Shown: positions 1 to 5,602 of the stretch, one piece after another
How the letters are laid out: each line of letters begins with the position of its first letter
How positions within the stretch are numbered: position 1 is the stretch's first letter
Origin: a bacterium
GTDB taxonomy: Bacteria > Nitrospinota_A > UBA7883 > JACRGQ01
Reading direction: 5' to 3'
Assembly: GCA_021815535.1 (NCBI GenBank)
Contig: JAKAGL010000121.1
Coordinates: forward strand, 1-7,302
DNA: 7,302 nucleotides
Notes under the pieces: generated by a model
What the model was told of the DNA's origin: nothing
The model's database searches: none
The model's input: the letters and a program-made list of their open reading frames with translations, nothing else
Program-made: the position numbers and the translations under genes

Positions 1-6
1 CGATCT
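1..6. other. possible residual sequencing-adapter bases at the window edge
   Basis: The first six bases are CGATCT, identical to the 3' end of the common Illumina adapter (…CTTCCGATCT). They also contain GATC, so a restriction or cloning junction is possible. Base 6 supplies the last base of the stop codon that ends the cytochrome b561-like reading frame. This is inference: six bases can match by chance, and the window may be cut from a longer contig. Confidence 0.3.
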
Positions 7-86
7 TAGGCCACCGCCAAAAGCGCGGCCACGGCCCAGTGGAAGAACCGCACAAAGATGTCCCAGACCTTCACGTTGTCATTCAT
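6..86 (-). CDS. cytochrome b561-type membrane protein, N-terminal fragment
   Basis: Only about 26 residues are visible, beginning MNDNVKVWDIFVRFFHW and entering the first membrane helix. The K-V-W-D-x-x-V-R-x-F-H-W pattern is the typical start of the cytochrome b561 / Ni,Fe-hydrogenase b-type subunit family. These are inner-membrane di-heme proteins that pass electrons between the quinone pool and periplasmic partners. His16 sits where the family's first helix carries a heme ligand. The ATG at 84-86 is preferred over the in-frame ATG at 108-110 because AAGGAG lies about 9 nt upstream of it. The frame meets TAA at positions 6-8, in the middle of the first helix, which would leave a non-functional peptide. 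Because that stop uses base 6 of a possible adapter remnant, the gene probably continues past the window edge. The alternative is a truly truncated pseudogene. Confidence 0.6.
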   Translation of the reverse strand: MNDNVKVWDIFVRFFHWAVAALLAVA

Positions 87-111
87 AGTTCCGTTCTCCT
101 TCTTCTTCATG

Positions 112-149
112 GTTACACGGTAACGCGCGAACCTGAACCGAACCTGAAC
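112..149 (-). promoter_or_regulatory. tandem 11-bp direct repeat plus short palindrome upstream of the cytochrome b gene (candidate response-regulator site)
   Basis: Read on the minus strand, GTTCAGGTTCG occurs twice back to back (149-139 and 138-128) with no mismatch. It is followed by a perfect palindrome, GTTAC-CGT-GTAAC (124-112). Direct repeats with an 11-bp period are the usual footprint of OmpR/PhoB-class response regulators, for example PmrA- or QseB-type boxes. The second TTCAGG can act as a -35 element with AACCAT or TAACCA 16-17 bp further on as a poor -10, a layout typical of activator-dependent promoters. The repeats are seen directly; the regulator is inferred. Confidence 0.5.
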
Positions 150-196
150 GGATCGGTGATTTTTTTGGAGGGTAAAAAGGCCTGAAAGGGCGCGGC

Positions 197-799
197 TTAG
201 TCCGGGCGGGTGCGGGGGGAGACGCCGCCGTGCAACAGAGGGGTGATGGCCTTCCACAACACGTCTTTCCCCGCGCCGGTGTGGGCGGAGTAGAGAATCG
301 GTTTTTTACCGAGCGCCTTTTCGATCTCGCGGGCCGATTTCAAGGCCGCCGTTTTGGATAGCTTGTCGCTTTTGTTCGCCACCAGGATATGCTCCAGCCC
401 GGCCGCCGCGGCGAAGGCGGCCATGCCCGCCTCCAGATCGTCCGGCTCGCGCCGGATGTCTACGATGTGGACCAGCGCCTTCAGCCCCTCCCGCCCGTTG
501 AGGTAGTTCTCGATCATCGGTTTCCAACGGGCTATCTCGGCCTTGTCGCCTTTGGCGAAACCGTACCCCGGAAGATCGGTGAAGAAATACTTTTCGTTGA
601 TGAGAAAGAAATTGAGGAGGCGCGTTTTGCCCGGCTCGGCGCTGGTTTTCACCAGCCCCTTGCGGTTGAGCAGGTTGTTGATGAGCGACGATTTGCCCAC
701 ATTGCTGCGTCCGGCAAAGGCGATCTCGGGGTGGATGTCGTTCGGCCACCCCTTATCGTCCGCCGCGCTCGTCACGAACGCGGCGTTGTGTATTCTCAT
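197..799 (-). CDS. engB: ribosome-biogenesis GTP-binding protein EngB (YihA/YsxC)
   Basis: This 200-residue TrmE/Era-type P-loop GTPase is of normal length for EngB. The family assists late assembly of the large ribosomal subunit in the cytoplasm and is usually essential. The motifs appear in order: G1 GRSNVGKS (30-37), G2 around Thr59 in PGKTRLLNFF, G3 DLPGYGFA (75-82), G4 NKSD (142-145) and G5 SA (171-172). The GRSNVGKSS and DLPGYGFA signatures are diagnostic. Most EngB proteins have TKxD at G4, whereas this one has the classical NKxD, a mild departure. The ATG at 797-799 lies 10 nt after the DUF1015 stop, with a weak GCGGGA as ribosome-binding site, so it is probably translated from the same operon mRNA. 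No convincing intrinsic terminator follows its stop. Confidence 0.96.
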   Translation of the reverse strand: MRIHNAAFVTSAADDKGWPNDIHPEIAFAGRSNVGKSSLINNLLNRKGLVKTSAEPGKTRLLNFFLINEKYFFTDLPGYGFAKGDKAEIARWKPMIENYLNGREGLKALVHIVDIRREPDDLEAGMAAFAAAAGLEHILVANKSDKLSKTAALKSAREIEKALGKKPILYSAHTGAGKDVLWKAITPLLHGGVSPRTRPD

Positions 800-809
800 G
801 GCGTCCCGC

Positions 810-2105
810 TCAGTAGAGCGGATTGATGACCATGCCCGATATCAGTTTCGGGTAGAAGTAGGTCGATTTCTGGGGCATCTTCAGCCCGGCTTCCGAAACG
901 TCCCGCATGTGCTGGATGGGGGTCGGATTCAGGAAGAAGGCGATCAGCGATATCTTATCGTCCACCCGTTGGGCGCATTTGGCGATATCGATGTTGTAAA
1001 ACACCTGGTTGTCCATATCGGTCTGCGGCTTCACCCCCACCAGCGGATTGAGCAGGCGGTTATGCAGGATCGCAACATCCAGCTTTTCCAGCGGCGAATT
1101 GAAGGCGGTCACCTTGTAGACCAGCAGGGCGTACCGTCCGCCGCCGCAATATGCGCCGAAGGCAGGCTTTTTGGAGGCTTGCATTTTCGCCGCGAGTTTC
1201 TCCTCGATGGCGGCGTTCCGTTTACCGTCGGCGGAATCGATCTTCTCGATATCAAATTCGGCGGCGGCCTTCGCGAAGAAGGTTTCAAGATCGAATCCGG
1301 CGGCCTGATTGATGACGCGGTGGGTGGGAAGTATCACCAGCCCTTCGGACTCGGTGTTGGTGAAGTACATCAGGCAGTATTTCACGTCGTCGCTGGCGTT
1401 TCCGACGGCGGCCTGCTCTTTCATGTAGTTGAGCGCCGTTTCGTAGCGGTGGTGGCCGTCGGCGATGATGACCCCTTTGTCTTCCATCACGGCGGACATC
1501 TTCCCGATCCACGCCGCATCGGTCACCACCCAGAGGCGGTGGACGATACCGTCATCGGTCGCCGCTTCCACATCCGGCTTGCCCGTGACAATATCAGCCA
1601 ACAGCTTGTCCGACGCGCGCTCCTTGTCGGTGTAAACGCCGAAGATGGGGCTGAAATTGCATTTACAGGCGCGGGTGAGATTCAGCCGGTCGGCCTTGGG
1701 CGCATCGAAGGTGTTTTCATGCGGCTTCACGCTGCCGCCGAAATCTTCCAGTTTCTTGCGGGCGATGAAACCGGTTCGGGTATAGGTTTTGCCCAGCGCC
1801 GCATAGACCTGGGAATAGACGTAAATGGCCGGTTTTTCGTCGCGGACCAACGCCTTGGCGGCGAGGAATTTTTGCAGGTCGGCCGCCGAGCGGGTGTACC
1901 GATTGTCGGCTGGCGTGTCGGCGGGCGAGGTTTTGCCCAGTATCAGACGGACAATATTATGGGGATTCTTTTTGTATAACGCTTCCTGCATGTCGGGATA
2001 AATAACGTCATACGGAGGGGCCAGCAGCGCGGCAATATCCCCCGCCACTTTGGTGTTGTACCGAAATCCCCTGAATGCCTTGACCTGAGGATGCTGTGCT
2101 CCCAT
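810..2105 (-). CDS. DUF1015 family protein
   Basis: This 431-residue protein has the usual length and signature of the DUF1015 (COG4198) family. The N-terminus carries F-R-G-x-R-Y-N (11-17) and APPYDVI (29-35). A central KPHENTF segment lies near 127-133, and the highly conserved IADGHHRYETA motif at 214-224. The family has no established biochemical function. DGHHR resembles the nucleotide-binding motif of ParB-fold free-serine kinases (SerK/SbnI), so a small-molecule phosphotransfer role can be suggested, but only as inference. There is no signal peptide or membrane segment, so the protein is cytoplasmic. The gene sits 36 nt after the FimV-like gene and 10 nt before engB on the same strand, which indicates one operon. 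The start at 2103-2105 has purine-rich AAGGAAAGCGGA upstream. A long antisense reading frame across this gene is a GC-bias shadow. Confidence 0.9.
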   Translation of the reverse strand: MGAQHPQVKAFRGFRYNTKVAGDIAALLAPPYDVIYPDMQEALYKKNPHNIVRLILGKTSPADTPADNRYTRSAADLQKFLAAKALVRDEKPAIYVYSQVYAALGKTYTRTGFIARKKLEDFGGSVKPHENTFDAPKADRLNLTRACKCNFSPIFGVYTDKERASDKLLADIVTGKPDVEAATDDGIVHRLWVVTDAAWIGKMSAVMEDKGVIIADGHHRYETALNYMKEQAAVGNASDDVKYCLMYFTNTESEGLVILPTHRVINQAAGFDLETFFAKAAAEFDIEKIDSADGKRNAAIEEKLAAKMQASKKPAFGAYCGGGRYALLVYKVTAFNSPLEKLDVAILHNRLLNPLVGVKPQTDMDNQVFYNIDIAKCAQRVDDKISLIAFFLNPTPIQHMRDVSEAGLKMPQKSTYFYPKLISGMVINPLY

Positions 2106-2141
2106 CGTGTTTCCGCTTTCCTTCCATTCAATTCAATGTTG

Positions 2142-4091
2142 TTAGGGTATGACCGGTTGAGGCTGAAACCCTTCGAGCTTCAACGCATCGGCGGTTTTCA
2201 GCGCCTCGTCGCGGCCGGCAAAAGCTCCCACGCAAACAATATGGCGCGTTTTGCCTTCCGCCGTGGCGGTTTCCACCTTGAAGGGGAAGTAGCCATGCCC
2301 GGTCAACGCCGTCATGGCGGCCACCGCCGCGGCCGGGTCCTCCGTAATTTTCATCCTTACGGAGAACGGGAATAGTACCACTTTTGCATCCACTTCACCC
2401 GCCGAATTTAGCTTGGTCTGGAAATCCTCGGCCTGCGCCTGGGTGGCGAAACGGCCCACCGCCACAATGTAGGGGCCGTCGTGCGCCCCGCTGGCCTCGT
2501 ACGAAACGGCGCCCAGCCCCCGGAGTTTCTGCATATGGGCAATGCCCAACTCGCGGCTTTGCACGGCGGGAAACACCAAGGTCCACTTGTGGGTGCGGTC
2601 GACCGCGGTGTGAAGGGCAAAACGTTCTTCGGCAATTTTAAGTTCGCCGTTCTCGCGCGTCAGCACCAGGCTTTTGTTCCCGGTGGAGGCCAACTGATCC
2701 GATGTGAAGGTTTGGGTGAATGACACGGAACCGCGAGTGGCATGCATATCGGTGATGGCGACGTTCATGTTGTCATGCGATTCGTTGAACGCGCGCCGGG
2801 AAGCGATCCATTCCGCCTTGGTGGCCGCGCCCCGCAAATGCCCGCGGAATCCCTTGAAGCTGGCGGCATAGAGATCGGCGAAACCGGGCGCGTTGGTCTC
2901 CCAGTCGCTGCGCCACTTTTCCAGAAAATCAGCAAGTTCCTGTTCCGATGGGGCGTTATTGAACGGCAGGTCGACCGAAGGCGTTTTTGCCGGCTCGGCG
3001 GATTCCGTCTTCTGCAACTCCTTCCAGTCGTCGGAAAGAAGCTGCCGCGCCTCTTCATCCGTAATGCCGCTGGCCCGGTTGTTGACTTCGGCGTAGTTCA
3101 GCGTGACGCCGGCGCGAAGCCGGTGAATATTGCCATCGATAAAAGCATCCTTGTTTTCCTTGTAAATCGCCACCACCACCCGGGGAAGAGCGGACACAGG
3201 GGCGTGAAGCGACCGGGCGATGCCGAAAAGCGAATCCCCCTTCTTTACCATCAACCGGTTTTTAACCGGGTTGTCATTGGTCTTTATCAAACCGGGCGCG
3301 GCGGGTTCCGCCACAGCCGTTGCCGGAGGCGGCTCGGACCGGGCTGGCTCCTCCGCGGCGGAGGCTACTTCTACCGGCGCCTCAGGCTCTTGCTTTGGTT
3401 CCGGGGTTGGCGCAGCCGGAGCCTGCTCTACCATCGGCGCGGGAGGCGGCGGAAGGACTGGCGCGGCTTCCTGCACAACCGGAGCGGGTGCCGGTTCTGG
3501 GGCCGGTTCCGGGGCCCGAGCGGGTGGAGCCTGCTCTACCACCGGCGCGGGAGGCGGCGGCGGGGCGGGCGCCATTACCGGCGTGATCGGCGCCGGGATG
3601 ACGGCCGGGGCCGGTTTTTCCACCGGCTTGGGCGCCTCCGCAGGCTTCGCTTCAGGCGGCGGCAAATCAAGCGAGAGCGATTTGCGGAAATCGACCGCCA
3701 AAAAATAGTTCTCCAAAACGGTGCCGCCTGATGCGGTGGCCCGAACGATCAGATTGAAGGATGGCTGGGTAATGGGGTCTTTGGAACGGACGACGACCAC
3801 CTTGCCCGATGCGCCGTTCTCAACGGTGATCGACAACCCGTCGATAAAGGCCGGGCGGCCTATCTGGATCATGTTGTAATCCGCCTGCGTACCCACCGCG
3901 GCTTTCAGCTCGGTCTCACCCTGGTCGAGAAAAACGGGGATTTCGGCCACGAACCCCTTGTTGTAGGATGATTTGACCACGATCTCCCCCAGCCCCAGGG
4001 CCGACGCCTCGCGCGGCAACAAGGCAGTCGCCAGCAGGCAGACCGCCGCGGTGTGCAGGGCAATGGTGATCAGACGGGGAAATTGTGGCAT
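2142..4091 (-). CDS. exported FimV/HubP-like peptidoglycan-binding protein with LysM, NTF2-like and two SPOR domains
   Basis: The protein has 649 residues. The ATG at 4089-4091 is chosen over an in-frame ATG at 4206-4208 because AAGGA lies 7 nt upstream and the product then starts with a signal peptide (1-31, cleavage after ASA). Domains in order: FimV-type N-terminal domain (32-135, opening LGLGEIVVKS); Pro/Ala/Glu-rich linker (about 144-267); FimV-core LysM domain (278-335, with KKGDSLFGIA and the telltale KDAFIDGNIHRLRAG); NTF2-like domain (about 384-492, W-R-x-x-W and VSFTQTF, as at the end of Csd6-type L,D-transpeptidases); SPOR 1 (about 500-575) and SPOR 2 (about 576-649). LysM and SPOR bind peptidoglycan, SPOR usually at the septum. 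No membrane helix follows LysM, unlike classical FimV, and the cytoplasmic TPR part is absent. The protein should therefore be wholly periplasmic. It is the first gene of the minus-strand operon. A polar or septal scaffold role is inferred. Confidence 0.85.
   Translation of the reverse strand: MPQFPRLITIALHTAAVCLLATALLPREASALGLGEIVVKSSYNKGFVAEIPVFLDQGETELKAAVGTQADYNMIQIGRPAFIDGLSITVENGASGKVVVVRSKDPITQPSFNLIVRATASGGTVLENYFLAVDFRKSLSLDLPPPEAKPAEAPKPVEKPAPAVIPAPITPVMAPAPPPPPAPVVEQAPPARAPEPAPEPAPAPVVQEAAPVLPPPPAPMVEQAPAAPTPEPKQEPEAPVEVASAAEEPARSEPPPATAVAEPAAPGLIKTNDNPVKNRLMVKKGDSLFGIARSLHAPVSALPRVVVAIYKENKDAFIDGNIHRLRAGVTLNYAEVNNRASGITDEEARQLLSDDWKELQKTESAEPAKTPSVDLPFNNAPSEQELADFLEKWRSDWETNAPGFADLYAASFKGFRGHLRGAATKAEWIASRRAFNESHDNMNVAITDMHATRGSVSFTQTFTSDQLASTGNKSLVLTRENGELKIAEERFALHTAVDRTHKWTLVFPAVQSRELGIAHMQKLRGLGAVSYEASGAHDGPYIVAVGRFATQAQAEDFQTKLNSAGEVDAKVVLFPFSVRMKITEDPAAAVAAMTALTGHGYFPFKVETATAEGKTRHIVCVGAFAGRDEALKTADALKLEGFQPQPVIP
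3418..3560 (-). repeat. internal direct repeat in the proline-rich linker
   Basis: Two 35-bp copies (3418-3452 and 3526-3560) differ at one base and are 108 bp apart, exactly 36 codons. They encode PPPPAPMVEQAP and PPPPAPVVEQAP. The spacing shows that the linker grew by in-frame tandem duplication, so it is probably a length-variable spacer between the FimV N-domain and LysM. Confidence 0.7.
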
Positions 4092-4122
4092 TCTTTTATC
4101 CTTTCGGTAAAGTAAAGACTGT

Positions 4123-4150
4123 ATTCTAATGAAATCGGGCCCGATTGCAA
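4123..4150 (-). promoter_or_regulatory. sigma70-like promoter for the FimV-like/DUF1015/engB operon, with a palindromic spacer
   Basis: On the minus strand TTGCAA (4150-4145, 4 of 6 to consensus) and TAGAAT (4128-4123, 5 of 6) are separated by 16 bp. Initiation is expected near 4116, leaving a leader of about 25 nt. The perfect 14-bp palindrome AATCGGGCCCGATT (4133-4146) fills most of the spacer, where a bound dimer would block RNA polymerase. Promoter strength and the repressor are inferred. Confidence 0.5.
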
Positions 4151-4201
4151 AGCGGCCCCCGGTTATTTGAGTATCGGCAGGGCGCCCGGATGCCCTTAAG
4201 T

Positions 4202-4230
4202 TTGGCAACAGCGTCTGGCCTGGTTACATG
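4202..4230 (+). promoter_or_regulatory. weak candidate promoter for the DyP peroxidase gene
   Basis: TTGGCA (4202-4207, 5 of 6 to the -35 consensus) is followed after 16-17 bp by TTACAT or TACATG (about 4224-4230), which match the -10 poorly. Nothing better was found between the divergent genes. The ribosome-binding site of the next gene, GGGAG (4244-4248), is clear. Confidence 0.25.
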
Positions 4231-4255
4231 AAATCCACAAAACGGGAGAAATAAG

Positions 4256-5182
4256 ATGGCCCATCAACCCGAAGCCTGCCAACCGGGCATCCTTAAAAAG
4301 GACGGCGGCGCCGGCCTTTTTCTGGTGCTGAACGCCGGATCGAAAAACGGGATCTCCCGGAAGATCGCGGGCATCTCCGCAATCACCGAAACCGTTTCCG
4401 CCATCGACGCCGCCGCCGGGCTTAGCTGCGTGGTGGCGTTCGGAGCCGCGATGTGGAGCGCCATCGGCAACGGCACGCACCCGAAAGAATTGCGCCCTTT
4501 CAAAAAAGTAAGCGGCCGCAAGCACGCCGCGCCAGCCACCGGCGGCGATATCCTGCTTCACATCAACTCCACCCGGCACGACCTCAACTTTGAACTGGCC
4601 CGCGCGTTGCTAAAGCACTTAGGCCCCGCCGTCACCGTGATAGAAGAGGTGCACGGTTTTTCGTATATGGATTCCCGCGATATGACGGGGTTCATCGACG
4701 GCACCGCCAACCCGAAAGGAGCCGCCGAGCGGCGGGCCGCGGCGCTGATCGGCGCCGAAGACCCGGCCTTTGCGGGGGGAAGCTATGTGTTGACCCAACG
4801 GTATGTCCACAATCTTGCCGCATGGGAAAAGCTTTCCGTGCATGAACAGGAGATGCGCATCGGCCGCACGAAGAAAGAGAGCGTGGAACTTTCCGAAACG
4901 GTGAAACCGCCCACGGCGCATATCAGCCGCGTGGAGATCAAACAAAACGGCCGCGAACTGAAGATCGTCCGCCACAGCATGCCGTACGGGCAGGCGCGCG
5001 GCGATGCGGGGCTGTTTTTTATCGCCTATGCCCGCGGCCTGGGAATATTCGAATCGATGCTGGCATCCATGTTCGGCGCCGCCGGTGACGGCCAATACGA
5101 CCATTTGATGGATTTCAGCCAGCCGGTAACCGGCTCGTTCTTTTTCGCCCCCTCCCTGAAGATGCTTGCGGCCATCCGCTGA
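4256..5182 (+). CDS. DyP-type (dye-decolorizing) heme peroxidase, class B / YfeX-like
   Basis: At 308 residues this has the compact length of the bacterial class B/P DyP family, which uses heme and hydrogen peroxide to oxidise dyes, porphyrinogens or other reductants. The GxxDG signature GFIDG (145-149) carries the distal Asp148. AHISR (221-225) carries the presumed proximal heme ligand His222. VRHSMPYG (238-245) carries the distal Arg239, with Ser241 where some relatives have Asn, as in E. coli YfeX. The C-terminal VTGSFFFAPS (291-300) is also typical. There is no Sec or Tat signal, so it is cytoplasmic. It ends directly after the fold without an encapsulin-targeting tail, and no encapsulin gene lies in the window. 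The ATG at 4256 follows GGGAGAAATAAG. The natural substrate is unknown. Confidence 0.93.
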   Translation: MAHQPEACQPGILKKDGGAGLFLVLNAGSKNGISRKIAGISAITETVSAIDAAAGLSCVVAFGAAMWSAIGNGTHPKELRPFKKVSGRKHAAPATGGDILLHINSTRHDLNFELARALLKHLGPAVTVIEEVHGFSYMDSRDMTGFIDGTANPKGAAERRAAALIGAEDPAFAGGSYVLTQRYVHNLAAWEKLSVHEQEMRIGRTKKESVELSETVKPPTAHISRVEIKQNGRELKIVRHSMPYGQARGDAGLFFIAYARGLGIFESMLASMFGAAGDGQYDHLMDFSQPVTGSFFFAPSLKMLAAIR

Positions 5183-5236
5183 CAATCCGGAACAGTTTGC
5201 CGTGTACCGCGGGACTAGGCGTTTTCATGATAACCC

Positions 5237-5264
5237 TTGACAACCCCCGATAAAGGATTAGATT
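5237..5264 (+). promoter_or_regulatory. sigma70-like promoter in the gap after the DyP gene
   Basis: A perfect TTGACA (5237-5242) is followed after 16 bp by TAGATT (5259-5264, 4 of 6), inside a locally AT-rich island (about 5221-5310) that stands out from the GC-rich surroundings. Transcription would begin near 5271 and read into the structured region and the NTF2-like gene, giving a leader of more than 430 nt. Confidence 0.5.
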
Positions 5265-5271
5265 AGAAAGT

Positions 5272-5303
5272 AGATAAAGACCTAATTGGTCCCGTTATCT
5301 TTT
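5272..5303 (+). terminator. possible hairpin terminator downstream of DyP, or 5' hairpin of the next transcript
   Basis: AGATAA (5272-5277) pairs with TTATCT (5295-5300), and inside it GACC (5279-5282) pairs with GGTC (5288-5291) around a TAATT loop. TTT then C follows. The GC content is low and the U-run short, so termination would be weak. It lies about 90 nt after the DyP stop and starts at the predicted start site of the next promoter, so a 5'-protecting hairpin is equally possible. Confidence 0.35.
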
Positions 5304-5339
5304 CGTGAAGACTGGAACGTGATGGTTACCGTGTTGCAA

Positions 5340-5535
5340 AAGGGCGTGCCGGAAACGCCCTTATGAGGGTTTGTATGAACTTTCAGCTTGTATGCGAAAA
5401 TGCCATTTCGCACCTGTTGGCCGGATGGCCTGCCGCGCTGAATACGGGCGGCGGCAAACCTGAGAAAATCCATCAGCATTTCCATTCAGGGAAAAGCTGT
5501 TATTGCCTGCCTAACGGCAAACGAGAAACGGCAAT
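5340..5535 (+). other. run of hairpins in the long leader upstream of the NTF2-like gene (candidate structured RNA)
   Basis: Consecutive stems can be read: AAGGGCG/CGCCCTT (5340-5346 with 5356-5362, 9-nt loop); TGCGAAA/TTTCGCA (5393-5399 with 5406-5412, 6-nt loop); CCTGA plus GAAA with TTTC plus TCAGG (5459-5467 with 5479-5490); and ATTGCC/GGCAAT (5502-5507 with 5530-5535), enclosing TGCC/GGCA. A short motif, CGGCAAAC then GAGAAA, appears twice (5452-5466 with CT inserted, and 5515-5528). No known RNA family was recognised. On the minus strand the first hairpin is followed by TTTTGC, so it could instead be a minus-strand terminator. Confidence 0.35.
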
Positions 5536-5602
5536 GAATTTCGGCTCAAAGAAGAAATCCATTGCCACACAGGAGGTTTATCAAATCCGCAAGCGCGCCT
5601 GA
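5375..5602 (+). CDS. small hypothetical protein, uncertain
   Basis: This 75-codon frame begins MNFQLVCENAISHLLAGW. The ATG at 5375 is chosen over an in-frame ATG at 5363 because GAGGG lies 5 nt upstream of it. The product would be soluble and basic at its C-terminus (KKKS, QIRKRA), with two Cys near the middle (CYC), and resembles no family I recognise. A sigma70-like promoter lies about 110 nt upstream. Against it, third codon positions are only mildly GC-rich compared with neighbouring genes, and the frame overlaps several inverted repeats. It ends at 5602 inside the 5' strand of the large stem upstream of the NTF2-like gene. If real it could be a leader peptide; otherwise it is a chance frame across a structured RNA. 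Confidence 0.3.
   Translation: MNFQLVCENAISHLLAGWPAALNTGGGKPEKIHQHFHSGKSCYCLPNGKRETAMNFGSKKKSIATQEVYQIRKRA

Noticed and set aside
166..196. Intrinsic terminator after engB
   Set aside because: There are T-runs on the minus strand but no stem with adequate pairing before them.
543..1979. Long plus-strand open frame opposite the DUF1015 gene
   Set aside because: It is antisense to a well-supported gene, starts inside engB, and its translation is low-complexity Val/Gly/Arg/His with no recognisable domain; it is typical of GC-bias shadow frames.
3220..3708. Plus-strand Gly/Ala/Ser-rich frame, collagen- or PE-PGRS-like in appearance
   Set aside because: It is the antisense image of the Pro/Ala/Glu-rich linker of the FimV-like protein.
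4178..4200. AGGGC/GCCCT hairpin between the divergent genes as a terminator
   Set aside because: It is only 5 bp, has a long loop and lacks a T-tract, and neither divergent gene would need a terminator there.
4619..5185. Minus-strand 188-codon frame opposite the DyP gene
   Set aside because: The plus strand encodes all DyP signatures; the antisense frame has no domain and no ribosome-binding site.
5340..5362. Minus-strand intrinsic terminator (7-bp stem then TTTTGC)
   Set aside because: The shape is acceptable, but no minus-strand gene lies upstream of it to be terminated; kept only as part of the hairpin run.
5393..5412. Resemblance of the TGCGAAA/TTTCGCA hairpin to group II intron domain V
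   Set aside because: The conserved catalytic triad region and bulge are absent and there is no reverse transcriptase gene.
5282..5485. Minus-strand 67-codon frame in the gap
   Set aside because: There is no Shine-Dalgarno sequence before its ATG and no family resemblance, and it overlaps hairpins and a better supported plus-strand frame.
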